Assembly: GCF_022354825.1 (NCBI RefSeq)
Contig: NZ_CP031168.1
Span: forward strand, 7,069,501-7,133,500
Direction: 5' to 3'
Source: Paenibacillus sp. H1-7
GTDB taxonomy: Bacteria; Bacillota; Bacilli; Paenibacillales; NBRC-103111
DNA length: 64,000 nt
The notes beneath the pieces were generated by a model. The model saw nothing but the letters and a program-made list of their open reading frames with translations. It ran no database searches and was not told the DNA's origin. This document shows, piece after piece, positions 8,592-17,114 of the stretch. The stretch's first letter is position 1; each line of letters opens with the position of its first letter. The position numbers and the translations under genes were made by a program.

Positions 8592-9506
8592 TTATCCTTT
8601 TAAGGTAAGCGTTTCACGTAAGCGCTGGATGTCTCTAATAGGGGGCAAACCAAACATACGGGCATATTCACGACTGAAATGCGAGGGACTCTCGTAGCCC
8701 ACCCGAAAGGCCGCCTCGCCAGCTTCTATCGTATCGGTAAGGAGCAGCCGGCGTGCCTCCTGCAGTCTGATCTGTTTTTGGTATTGTATCGGGCTCATCC
8801 CGGTTACTTCCTTGAAATAATCATAAAAGGACGAGGTACTCATACGAGCCTCCGCTGCCAATTCATCCACCCGTAAGGGGAAAGCGAAGTCGCGGTTCAT
8901 CCGCTCAACTACCTTTGCTATCCTCTGAGCATGGCTGCCGATTAAAGCAAACTGCTTAAGCGCAGCGTTTGATTCATTTTGGAGAACCCGGTAAATGATT
9001 TCGCGGATGGCATACGGCGCAAGCACAGGAATATCCTGGGGCGCCTCCAGCAGCTTGACAAGCCGCAGCACGGCATCGAGCAGCGTATCGCTCATCCGGC
9101 TTACCACCAGGCCTCGTCCGGGGTCGCGTTGGGATGCTAATACAGGTTCGGAGGCTTGAATAACATCGAGGATCTGGTTCATATCAAATTGTAATTGTAG
9201 GCTCAAATACGGAGCAGCCTGTGCAGCCTCTATGACTTGTCCTGTTATGGGCAAATGCACGGACGCTGTTAAATAGCTGCTCGGATCATACCGGTAGCTC
9301 TCTTGTCCCAATATGACAACCTTCGAGCCCTGTGCCACGATACACAAGGACGGCTCATAGACGGAATAGACCGGTTCGGATAACCGGGACGTGCGAATAA
9401 AACGCAAGGCGGGAATCTGCGTCTCATGCGTACCGTCATGTTTTGTGAAATGCTCGATTATGCGCACCAATTCTTGTGATCGTTTAACGGACCATTCATC
9501 CATCAT
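8592..9506 (-). CDS. AraC-family regulator with AraC_N (PF06719-type) sensor domain
   Basis: 304 residues. Residues about 25-180 form the AraC_N cupin-like domain (SVYEPSLCIVAQGSKVVILGQESYRYDPSSYL is its hallmark region). Two HTHs follow: RVDELAAEARMSTSSFYDYFKEVTG and AAFRVGYESPSHFSREYARMFG. GGGGGGAG sits just before tandem ATGs. It is divergent from the two-gene unit at 9671-10721 (Atu4866-like protein plus SDR); regulators of this subfamily commonly sit next to and control an oxidoreductase, so that pair is the probable target. Confidence 0.92.
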   Translation of the reverse strand: MMDEWSVKRSQELVRIIEHFTKHDGTHETQIPALRFIRTSRLSEPVYSVYEPSLCIVAQGSKVVILGQESYRYDPSSYLTASVHLPITGQVIEAAQAAPYLSLQLQFDMNQILDVIQASEPVLASQRDPGRGLVVSRMSDTLLDAVLRLVKLLEAPQDIPVLAPYAIREIIYRVLQNESNAALKQFALIGSHAQRIAKVVERMNRDFAFPLRVDELAAEARMSTSSFYDYFKEVTGMSPIQYQKQIRLQEARRLLLTDTIEAGEAAFRVGYESPSHFSREYARMFGLPPIRDIQRLRETLTLKG

Positions 9507-9670
9507 TTCTCCCCCCGTTCATCCAGCTCATGATCCTAACTCTATAATCTTTTGGAGGATTAGGCAATTGCAGCGTATCATCCGGCTACCGCCCTTCTTT
9601 CAATTGGAGCCATAATGAGTTTGTAAGAAGCAGGTCAGCCAGGATTCCCAATCGGAAGGAGAAGATGATA

Positions 9671-9934
9671 ATGAACAACGGCAACACCAATCCGCATCCC
9701 TACGTCGGCATGTGGGTGACAAAGGATGGATATATCCGGCACGAGCTGCTGCCTAATGGTAGATATGACGAAGCCCGCGGCAGCCGCAAGAGCGCCTATC
9801 AAGGGAGCTATACCATTGTAGGCGATCATATCGAATATGTTGACGATACAGGGTTTACCGCCGACGGCGATTTTCGGGAATCGGTACTTTACCACGCGGG
9901 TATGGTGCTCTATCGGGAAGAGCAGCGGAAATAA
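9671..9934 (+). CDS. Atu4866-domain protein
   Basis: 87 residues from ATG at 9671, which is 9 bases past AGGAG; the ATG at 9665 is too close. The sequence is a compact beta barrel-like family: HPYVGMWVTKDGYIRHELL, then GRYDEARGSRKSAYQGSYTI, then HIEYVDDTGFTADGDFRE. This matches the Agrobacterium Atu4866 family, a small lipocalin-like fold of unknown function often found beside short-chain dehydrogenases and AraC regulators, exactly as here. No signal peptide. Confidence 0.8.
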   Translation: MNNGNTNPHPYVGMWVTKDGYIRHELLPNGRYDEARGSRKSAYQGSYTIVGDHIEYVDDTGFTADGDFRESVLYHAGMVLYREEQRK

Positions 9935-9984
9935 CAATTAAGTATACGGAAGTCTATTAGGAATGATAAAAGGAGAGATGCATA

Positions 9985-10721
9985 ATGTCGGCTATAAAAG
10001 GTAAAGTTGTTGTCATTACAGGGGCAAGCAGCGGGATAGGAGAAGCGACAGCACGCTTACTCGCCAGCCATGGCGCCCATGTCGTTATTGGCGCCAGGCG
10101 ATTGGAGAGACTGGAAGCACTGGCATCCGCCATACATGCAGAAGGAGGCTCTGCAGTGCATCAACGGCTGGACGTGACCGAAATGGACCAGGTGCAGTCG
10201 ATTATCGAATGGCACTGAGCCGGTTCGGACGCGTCGATGTCATATTGAACAATGCCGGCGTGATGCCGCTCTCGCTCTTGGAGGCCTTGAAGATCGATGA
10301 ATGGAACCGCATGATCGACGTCAAAATCCGCGGCGTTCTCCACGGCATTGCTGCCGGGCTTCCCGTCATGCAAAAGCAAGGCTTCGGCCACTTTATCAAC
10401 GTGGCTTCCATTGGTGCTTATGCGGTTTCTCCGACTGCGGCGGTATACTGCGCTACCAAATACGCCGTTCGGGCGATTACCGAAGGCTTGCGGCAGGAAG
10501 TCGGACGCGACATCCGCGTGACACTCGTTTCACCGGGTGTCACGGAATCCGAGCTCGCTGAGAGCATAACGAACGACGAGGCGAGGCTGCTGATGAAAGA
10601 GTATCGGCGTGATGCTATCCCGGCGTCCGCCATAGCCCGCGCAATAATGTATGCCATGGAGCAGCCGGCCGAAGTCGATGTAAATGAACTCGTTGTCCGG
10701 CCAACGGCTCAGCTTGCTTGA
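9985..10721 (+). pseudogene. Short-chain dehydrogenase/reductase interrupted by a single-base frameshift
   Basis: Codons 1-75 read from ATG at 9985 in one frame and the rest from about 10209 in the next. The first part carries the nucleotide site TGASSGIG; the second carries NNAG, the catalytic Ser in NVASIGAY and the YCATK pair. The break is at 10206-10211, where GAATG would read GAAATG with one more A, giving a normal 245-residue SDR (IIE-MALSRFGRVDV). All catalytic residues survive on both sides, so the lesion is very recent or a sequence error. AGGAGAG precedes the start. Follows the Atu4866-like gene by 50 bases and is probably in its operon. Substrate unknown. Confidence 0.85.
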
Positions 10722-10758
10722 AATGTAGAAAGCGTAATACTAATCTTGTAAAAAACAT

Positions 10759-10800
10759 GACAGCCGCTCATTCCTCGAGATGAGCGGCTGTCTTTGTGTT
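10759..10800 (+). terminator. Terminator after the SDR gene
   Basis: Perfect 12-base arms GACAGCCGCTCA and TGAGCGGCTGTC around a 10-base loop, followed by TTTGTGTTTT. Confidence 0.9.
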
Positions 10801-10922
10801 TTCACACGGTGTTTTTCAGTCCTTTTGAAAGAGTTTTGAAACAAAACAAGCTCTTGTCTGACGGCAAATACTATGACACGTAGGTTATGGGAAGAATTAA
10901 TGTTGGATCCCACTTTCATGAG

Positions 10923-11546
10923 TCATGAAAAAGTAACGGTTTTTGTTAGAACATCCAACACCCGGGTTCGCACATCGTTCTTGGAAACGAAGACTGCCTC
11001 TCCGTTGGCATCAAAGCAGTAAGCAATAGGTATGGATACGTCGCTGCCTCTGAAAGAGCCGTCGGCGTGACTCGTACCGATAATCATAGTGTTGTAAGCA
11101 ACAGCGATCTTGCGGGCTTCATGAATCCATTCGTCGAACTGTTCCTCGCTGAACATTCCTACTCCGATGGGATGGACAATGAGGTCGATGCCGCAGGTAT
11201 CTTGACCAGCCACTCCTTGCCTGACCAGCTCATCGCATAAAATGTGACCTATCTTCAGACCCTCAATCGATATAAAGGCTGTCTGGCTGTATTTGATCCG
11301 ATCCAACACGATATCGCCGGAACGGTTAATAAGAATGGCTCTGTCCTTCGGACTCTCATTCAGCCTTCTATAGCCTCCAATGAGTATCTTGCTGTACTTC
11401 TTCGCCAAGCTGCATGCTTGCTGCACATTTTCATTCAAATAGCCTTCCGGAAAGATCACGCCGTCAATGGACGGATGGTCTCTTAGCTCATTCTCCAGTT
11501 GAACAATGGTTTTCTCAAGCTTGGGCTGCATAAGTAAAAGCTTCAT
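10923..11546 (-). CDS. Carbon-nitrogen hydrolase (nitrilase superfamily)
   Basis: 207 residues, shorter than the usual 260. The catalytic triad of the superfamily is visible: Glu in VIFPEGYL (near 35), Lys in DRIKYSQ (near 84) and Cys in GHILCDEL (near 104). The substrate amide or nitrile is unknown. The C-terminal part after the Cys is compact (IGTSHADGSFRGS, then YCFDANGEAVF), and the last beta strands of typical members may be missing. GGAGG lies 6 bases before ATG. Divergent from the LLM monooxygenase gene. Confidence 0.8.
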   Translation of the reverse strand: MKLLLMQPKLEKTIVQLENELRDHPSIDGVIFPEGYLNENVQQACSLAKKYSKILIGGYRRLNESPKDRAILINRSGDIVLDRIKYSQTAFISIEGLKIGHILCDELVRQGVAGQDTCGIDLIVHPIGVGMFSEEQFDEWIHEARKIAVAYNTMIIGTSHADGSFRGSDVSIPIAYCFDANGEAVFVSKNDVRTRVLDVLTKTVTFS

Positions 11547-11653
11547 TTGAACCTCCGGATCGAATTCTAATTTTTACCCCCGACCATTATTTCAACACCT
11601 TACACTCATTTCCTTTGTTAGGGTTAACCGATTTACCAAGTAAGAACAAAACC

Positions 11654-11682
11654 TTTCAATAACTTACTAAATTTGATATACT
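11654..11682 (+). promoter_or_regulatory. Probable sigma-A promoter of the LLM monooxygenase gene
   Basis: TTTCAA, a 17-base spacer and TATACT, about 47 bases before the start codon in an A/T-rich stretch. The -10 is strong and the -35 poor. Confidence 0.45.
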
Positions 11683-11728
11683 ATAAAAAAATGAGTAAAT
11701 TATAAATCAAGAAGGAGGCGACAAACCT

Positions 11729-12802
11729 ATGTCCGATCAAGCAAATTTCATGGAAATAGGAATCAGCACGTTTTTGGAAGCTACACCGGACCCGGTAACC
11801 GGGAAGACTATAAGTCATGCCGAACGGCTGCGCAACGCGGTCGAGGAGATCGTACTGGCCGATCAGGTCGGGCTGGACGTCTATGGGGTCGGCGAGCATC
11901 ATCGGGCCGACTACGCCGCAAGCTCACCAGCTGTTGTATTGGCGGCTGCCGCCGCAATGACCAAGCGGATCAGGCTCACGAGCGCCGTTACCGTGCTGTC
12001 CTCGGACGACCCGGTACGGGTATATCAGGCCTTCTCCACCCTGGACGGCATTTCCAACGGCCGCGCCGAAATTATGGCAGGGCGGGGATCGTTCATCGAG
12101 TCGTTCCCGCTGTTCGGATACAGCCTGGACGATTACAATGAGTTGTTCGAAGAAAAGCTGGAGCTTCTGCTGGCCATCAGAGAATCGGAGAAGGTAACCT
12201 GGCGCGGCGGTCATCGCCCCGCTATCCGTGATCTGGGCGTCTATCCTCGTTCCGTGCAAAATCCGCTGCCGGTCTGGATTGCAACTGGAGGAAGCCCGGA
12301 ATCCGCCGTCCGCGCAGGGATGCTAGGTCTTCCGGTAGCCTTTGCCATTATCGGAGGCATGCCCGAGAGCTTCGCTCCGCTGGTCGAGCTGTATAAAAAG
12401 GCTGCTGTTCAGGCCGGACACGACCCTGCCAAGCTGCAGATAGCAACCCATTCTCATGGATTCGTCGGAGAGACGACGGAGCAAGCAGCCGATTTATTTT
12501 TCGCGCCTACGCAGGCCCAAATGAACGTCATCGGGCGTGAACGGGGATGGGGGCAGAATTACAGCCGCGCCACGTTTGATGCTGCCCGCAGCCTTCGGGG
12601 TGCGCTGTATGTCGGCGATCCTGAGTACGTTGCGGAGAAAATCCTTTTACTGCGCAAAAACCTGGGAGTCACCCGGTTCTTCCTGCATGTCAATGTAGGC
12701 ACGATGCCGCACCGCGAAGTACTGCGCGCCATCGAGCTGCTGGGTACGAAAGTCGCGCCCATCGTACGTAAAGAGCTTGCCCGGATCGAATCCGAGAAGT
12801 AA
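11729..12802 (+). CDS. LLM-class flavin-dependent oxidoreductase
   Basis: 357 residues of the bacterial luciferase-like monooxygenase fold (FMNH2-dependent). Characteristic stretches are GLDVYGVGEHHRADYAASSP, LTSAVTVLSSDDPVRVYQ, GRAEIMAGRGSFIESFPLFG and PLPVWIATGGSPESAVRAG. C-terminal TRFFLHVNVGTMPHREVL completes the TIM barrel. GAAGGAGG is 10 bases before ATG. This subclass includes atypical probable FMN-dependent luciferase-like proteins; the substrate is not predictable. It is monocistronic, between its own promoter and a strong terminator. Confidence 0.92.
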   Translation: MSDQANFMEIGISTFLEATPDPVTGKTISHAERLRNAVEEIVLADQVGLDVYGVGEHHRADYAASSPAVVLAAAAAMTKRIRLTSAVTVLSSDDPVRVYQAFSTLDGISNGRAEIMAGRGSFIESFPLFGYSLDDYNELFEEKLELLLAIRESEKVTWRGGHRPAIRDLGVYPRSVQNPLPVWIATGGSPESAVRAGMLGLPVAFAIIGGMPESFAPLVELYKKAAVQAGHDPAKLQIATHSHGFVGETTEQAADLFFAPTQAQMNVIGRERGWGQNYSRATFDAARSLRGALYVGDPEYVAEKILLLRKNLGVTRFFLHVNVGTMPHREVLRAIELLGTKVAPIVRKELARIESEK

Positions 12803-12824
12803 GCTCATCACGGCTATATCGTAA

Positions 12825-12866
12825 AAAGAGTGCGAACTCCATCCGGGGTTGGCACTCTTTCTCTTT
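12825..12866 (+). terminator. Terminator of the LLM monooxygenase gene
   Basis: Arms AAAGAGTGC and GCACTCTTT with an inner ACTCC/GGGGT stem, followed by CTCTTT. The A-tract before the stem makes it potentially bidirectional. Confidence 0.85.
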
Positions 12867-13011
12867 GACGGGACGCGTCTCCCGTAATACGATAAGTAGA
12901 ATGAGGCACTAAATCGTTTTAATAGAAAAAGCCGGTGATCCCGCCACCGCTATGGCTTACAATAGAACGAGGTTAATAGACAAACACATAAAGCAAAAAA
13001 GGAGAATTGTT

Positions 13012-13887
13012 ATGTCCGACCCTCTCAAGTTTACGGAATCATCCCCCGGCGGCAGCGGCCTTAATCTGCAATCGGAGTGTGATCGCTGCTTCGGCTTGTG
13101 CTGTGTCGCGCTCCCTTACGCTGCGTCGGTCGACTTCGCGAAGGATAAAGACGCCGGGCAGCCCTGTTCGAACCTGCAGCCGGATTTCCGCTGCGGCATT
13201 CACTCGAGCCTCAGGCAGCAGGGCTACCGGGGCTGCACGGTTTATGAGTGCTTCGGCGCTGGCCAGCACGTTTCCCAGGGTACCTTTGGCGGACAGGACT
13301 GGCGCCAAGCACCCGAAACGGCAAAAGCCATGTTCGAGGTGTTCCCGATCATGCGTCAGCTTCATGAGCTCCTCTCGTATTTAACCGAGGCGCTGACGCT
13401 GCAAGCCGCTGCACCGATCCGCGATGAGCTCCGGCAGGCGTTCGAAGAGACGGAACGTCTTGCCTGTCTCGATCCCGGCTCCATCCTGGAATTGGACGTT
13501 CACGCCCACCGGGCGGAGGTCAACGTTCTGCTCCTTAAAGCCAGCGAGCTTGCGCGCGGCGAGGCGCTTCGATCTCACAAGGGATCCTCAGGCCGCAAGA
13601 AGACCTACGGCCGGGGAGCCGACCTCATCGGCGCCAAGCTGAAGGGTGCCGATCTTAGAGGCGCCAACTTAAGAGGAGCCTACCTTATCGCCGCCGACTT
13701 AAGAGGCGCCGATCTCAAGGCAGCCGACCTTATCGGAGCCGACCTCCGGGATGCCGATCTGAGGGGTGCTGATCTTACCGATTCTATTTTTCTAACGCAA
13801 TTCCAGATTAACGCAGCGAAGGGCGATGTCCATACGAAGCTGCCACGATCGCTTACTCGCCCCGCGCACTGGTCTGCCGGGAATTGA
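13012..13887 (+). CDS. Cys-rich N-domain fused to a pentapeptide-repeat helix
   Basis: 291 residues from ATG at 13012 behind AAAGGAG. The first 80 residues hold a dense cysteine set: CDRCFGLCC, then QPCSN, FRCGIH and GCTVYECFG. This resembles zinc/iron-chelating YkgJ-type clusters (family assignment inferred). A helical middle follows, then from about residue 200 an almost perfect run of ADLRG/ANLRG/ADLIG pentapeptides, about 15 coils, forming a right-handed beta-helix. The tail is short and basic. No signal peptide, so cytoplasmic. Function unknown; the fusion suggests a metal-binding head on a DNA-mimic or scaffold helix. Confidence 0.85.
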   Translation: MSDPLKFTESSPGGSGLNLQSECDRCFGLCCVALPYAASVDFAKDKDAGQPCSNLQPDFRCGIHSSLRQQGYRGCTVYECFGAGQHVSQGTFGGQDWRQAPETAKAMFEVFPIMRQLHELLSYLTEALTLQAAAPIRDELRQAFEETERLACLDPGSILELDVHAHRAEVNVLLLKASELARGEALRSHKGSSGRKKTYGRGADLIGAKLKGADLRGANLRGAYLIAADLRGADLKAADLIGADLRDADLRGADLTDSIFLTQFQINAAKGDVHTKLPRSLTRPAHWSAGN

Positions 13888-13893
13888 TTTATT

Positions 13894-13929
13894 AGCGCTC
13901 CTTTTACTTCTTACTAGTTATGGAGCGCT
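13894..13929 (+). terminator. Weak terminator hairpin after the pentapeptide gene
   Basis: Perfect arms AGCGCTCC and GGAGCGCT around a 20-base loop, followed only by a mixed T-rich tract. Confidence 0.5.
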
Positions 13930-14093
13930 CATTTCTATCCTTTTATCTCCACTAATCTGACAGTCCGGCTTGCAGGGCCAAGTCTTTCCCCCGGTACGAA
14001 CCCACCTTAATAACTAATGACATGCCCTTCCCGTTTAAAACATTCCAACATGGGAAAAAGTGTATAATATCATACACTAACATGAGGTTACCC

Positions 14094-15683
14094 ATGCCGA
14101 AATTCCCATTCCTCAACCGGAACGACCAGCCCCAGCCCCCAGCAAACAACAAAACCGGCAACGATGAGCATCAAGAACCGTTCGAGGACGTCGACCGCCC
14201 CTTAGAGGAGCGTTTGGCCTGGATACGTATGCAGCTGACCGACAATTCCGATGTGGCTTATCACACCTTTGTCGCCGGACCGATGATCCCTTGCGCCATT
14301 GTGTATTTGCGCGGCATGGTCGATTTGAAAGTCCTGCAAGAAGACGTGCTGAAGGTTCTTTTCCGCATGGATGCGGCGGATGCCGATGAATTTCGCATGC
14401 AGCTATTTGACCGGAAACAGCTGTCCATTTCGGATTTTCGCTGGTTGTCTACGCTGTCGGATGGAATTGCATCGGTCTTGGACAGCAAAGTGATTCTTCT
14501 TGTTGACGGCGAGCACACGATTATTGAGCTCCCTATGGCAAAACATGAAAAACGGGCCATAGATGAACCCCCTAACGAGCCCGGGATCCGGGGACCGCGC
14601 GAAGCCTTTATCGAAGACTTAAGTACTAATTTAACGTTAATCCGCAGGCGGTTGAAGACTTCGAAATTCAAAACGGAGAACATGCGGGTCGGAGCTTTGT
14701 CCAAGACCCGAGTCGTCATTGCCTACATTGACGGGCTGTGCAAGCCCGAGCTTCTTGAAGAAGTGAAATACCGGTTATCGAAGATCGAGATTGACGGTGT
14801 ATTGGGCAGCAGCGTCGTTGAGGAATATTTGGACGATACCCCCTTCTCCCCTTTCCCGCAGCTGCAATATACGGAACGGCCTGATATTATGGCTGCTGCA
14901 CTGCTCGAAGGACGTGTGGCGATTATCGTCGACGGGTCGCCGATAGCGCTCATTGCCCCCGTCACGCTCATGATGCTGCTGCAATCCTCCGAGGATTATT
15001 ACCAGCGGTTCGTCGCTTCCACATGGATCCGATGGATTCGCTATGTGTTTCTATTCGTGTCTTTGCTGCTGCCGTCGACCTATGTTGCCATAACGACCTT
15101 TCATCCGGAGATTATTCCTTCGAAGCTGCTGTTAACGGTTATGTCCTCCAGGGAGATTGTTCCTTTTCCCGCGCTCATCGAGGCCTTCATCATGGAAATC
15201 TCTTTTGAGGCGCTGCGGGAAGCAGCAATCCGCATTCCGAAGTCCATCGGCCAAGCGGTATCGATCATCGGGGCACTCATCATCGGCACGGCGGCAGTGG
15301 AGGCGGGAATTGTGTCGGCGGCGATGGTCATTATCGTCTCGTTGACCGGCATTGCCTCTTTCATTAGCCCGCACTACGACCTAGGCTTGTCCTTCCGGCT
15401 TCTGCGCTTTCCGATCATGATTTTGGCGGGTCTGTTCGGCCTGTTCGGCATCGCCTGCAGCTTGCTGTTCCTTTACATTCATCTCATTAATTTGCGATCG
15501 TTCGGGGTAGCCTATTTGTCCCCCATCACTCCTTTTGTGCCGAGCGATTTGAAGGATACTTTGGTTCGAGCGCCTTGGTGGCTCATGAATAAACGGCCGA
15601 AGCCATCCAGCACAAAGAACGAGATGAGGCAGCGCAAAACGGGGCGTAAATGGTCGTATTCAGAGGAGGAGAGCGAGGATTAA
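14094..15683 (+). CDS. Spore germination receptor A subunit (GerAA family)
   Basis: 529 residues from ATG at 14094, with GAGG 6 bases upstream. The N-terminal half is the cytoplasmic GerAA domain, with the family hallmarks EPGIRGPREAFIEDLSTNLTLIRRRLK and FPQLQYTERPDIMAAALLEGRVAIIVDG. The C-terminal half has about five membrane helices (VFLFVSLLLPSTYVAI; ISFEALREAAIRIPKSIGQ; GALIIGTAAVEAGIVSAAMVI; MILAGLFGLFGIACSLLFL). In spores the A subunit forms an oligomeric inner-membrane ion channel opened by nutrients. It begins an operon A-C-small-B at 14094-18214. The first 40 residues are Pro/Gln/Asn-rich. The forespore promoter is not clear. Confidence 0.95.
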   Translation: MPKFPFLNRNDQPQPPANNKTGNDEHQEPFEDVDRPLEERLAWIRMQLTDNSDVAYHTFVAGPMIPCAIVYLRGMVDLKVLQEDVLKVLFRMDAADADEFRMQLFDRKQLSISDFRWLSTLSDGIASVLDSKVILLVDGEHTIIELPMAKHEKRAIDEPPNEPGIRGPREAFIEDLSTNLTLIRRRLKTSKFKTENMRVGALSKTRVVIAYIDGLCKPELLEEVKYRLSKIEIDGVLGSSVVEEYLDDTPFSPFPQLQYTERPDIMAAALLEGRVAIIVDGSPIALIAPVTLMMLLQSSEDYYQRFVASTWIRWIRYVFLFVSLLLPSTYVAITTFHPEIIPSKLLLTVMSSREIVPFPALIEAFIMEISFEALREAAIRIPKSIGQAVSIIGALIIGTAAVEAGIVSAAMVIIVSLTGIASFISPHYDLGLSFRLLRFPIMILAGLFGLFGIACSLLFLYIHLINLRSFGVAYLSPITPFVPSDLKDTLVRAPWWLMNKRPKPSSTKNEMRQRKTGRKWSYSEEESED

Positions 15684-15711
15684 GACTACATGTTCCATAC
15701 ATTTCCTTCGT

Positions 15712-16884
15712 TTGTCCATCGGTCTGCTCTTGTTATTAGTGCTTAGCGGCTGCTGGAATTCCATTGAGCTGAATGACCGCGCGTTTGTAAAAATGATCAT
15801 GATCGATAAAGCCGAATCCGGAATGGAAGTAACGCTCGCCTTCCCTTTGCCTAACCGTCTCATTCCCGGACAAGCCGGAGGCTCCGGCGGACAAGGACAA
15901 AACCCTTTTACTTACGTGTCCAAAAAGGGACGCGATATCGGTGAGGCTTATCGTTTTATTCAATCGGATTTGTCCCGCAAAATAACATTCGGCCAGACAA
16001 CGGTCATCATCATCGGGAGCGCTTTGGCCAAGGAAGGAATCCAGCCTATTCTCGAATTTGTCGCGCGGGAACCGCGGTTTCACATTAATGCAGCCGTGTT
16101 CGTAGCGCCGGAAAAGGCTCAGGCGATAGCCGCGGTACCGATTGTTTTCGAGCGATTTCCCTTCGATATCCTGGTTGCTTACAGCAAGCAGCATCTCACC
16201 GTCCAGACGACGGTAAAGGATTCTCTTATGGCCAGCTTTGTAGGGGGAGATATGTTAATACCAATGCTTCATTTTGAAACGAAAACGATACCTACCGAAA
16301 AACAAAGCATTATGAAATGGATGGGCACTGATGGAGCAGCCATATTCAAACAAGGGAAAATGGTAGCCGAGCTGAATACGAACGAGATGCGCGGTGCTTT
16401 ATGGATTCAGGAGACGATCAAGGATTCGGAGATCACCGTTCCGTCTACCAAAGACGGCAAGGAAGTAAGCTTTATCGTCAAAAATAACCACACTACGATC
16501 AAGCCGGTAGTTTCCGGCGATCAAATCACAATGAACATTTACACTAAGGCGGATGCCGATCTTATCTCCTCGGAGTCCGATATTAACTTCAAGGATGGGA
16601 AGCAGCGGGCTATTCTGGAGAACGACCTTGCTAGACTTGTCGAAGACCGCATGTCCAAAGCCATTACGAAGTCGCAAGGAGCAGGGGCAGATGTATTTCA
16701 GTTCGGCAATCATATCGACTGGAACTACCCGCACAAATGGTCCGAGATTGAATCGCAATGGCGTACTATCTATGCCAAGAAGGTCAAGTTTAACATTCAG
16801 TCCCGAATTGTTATTAAGCATTTAGGCACGGAGAAAAATCCTCTGCGGATACGGAACAACACGAGAACGGAGGTTGGAGCGTGA
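15712..16884 (+). CDS. Spore germination receptor C subunit, lipoprotein (Ger(x)C family)
   Basis: 390 residues. A hydrophobic segment leads to lipobox VLSGC-W and then NSIELNDRAFVKMIMID, the standard mature start of GerAC proteins; the C-terminal domain follows. It is lipidated by Lgt and anchored outside the inner membrane. The start is uncertain: TTG at 15712 has no ribosome site, whereas a good AGGAGGAGAGCGAGG site precedes ATG at 15690, which is one frame off and stops after 18 codons. Either a weak TTG start or a small frameshift in the signal peptide is present. The gene overlaps the next by 4 bases. Confidence 0.88.
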   Translation: MSIGLLLLLVLSGCWNSIELNDRAFVKMIMIDKAESGMEVTLAFPLPNRLIPGQAGGSGGQGQNPFTYVSKKGRDIGEAYRFIQSDLSRKITFGQTTVIIIGSALAKEGIQPILEFVAREPRFHINAAVFVAPEKAQAIAAVPIVFERFPFDILVAYSKQHLTVQTTVKDSLMASFVGGDMLIPMLHFETKTIPTEKQSIMKWMGTDGAAIFKQGKMVAELNTNEMRGALWIQETIKDSEITVPSTKDGKEVSFIVKNNHTTIKPVVSGDQITMNIYTKADADLISSESDINFKDGKQRAILENDLARLVEDRMSKAITKSQGAGADVFQFGNHIDWNYPHKWSEIESQWRTIYAKKVKFNIQSRIVIKHLGTEKNPLRIRNNTRTEVGA

Positions 16885-17114
16885 TTCTGATCGGAGTCGT
16901 GTTTGTTTACATTATCGGATTCGAGTGGTTTTATCTAAGAAGAAAGCAGCGAAAGCGCCGGACTATTCTTTTGGCGTTAGGAACCGCGTTCATTCTCTTT
17001 CTCGGGGAGGAAGCATTGTATTTTTTTAAAGAAGATTTTGCGATGGTGCGTGTGATTCAATACGTCTTCGGCCCCATTGAAACCCTGATCACGGGGGAAG
17101 GTGCGAATAAATGA
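16881..17114 (+). CDS. Small two-helix membrane protein of the ger operon (GerD-subunit-like)
   Basis: 77 residues, starting at GTG that overlaps the stop of the C subunit and ending in an ATGA overlap with the B subunit, so clearly translated as part of the operon. Helix one is residues 2-17, followed by a basic turn (LRRKQRKRR), helix two residues 28-45, then an amphipathic tail. Some Bacillus germinant receptors have a fourth, small two-helix D subunit that modulates receptor activity; size, topology and position fit, but sequence identity to these is not claimed. Confidence 0.75.
   Translation: MILIGVVFVYIIGFEWFYLRRKQRKRRTILLALGTAFILFLGEEALYFFKEDFAMVRVIQYVFGPIETLITGEGANK

Noticed and set aside
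14050..14094. Vegetative promoter TATAAT before the first ger operon
   Set aside because: A TATAAT is present but no matching -35 and germination operons are expected to use the forespore sigma factor.
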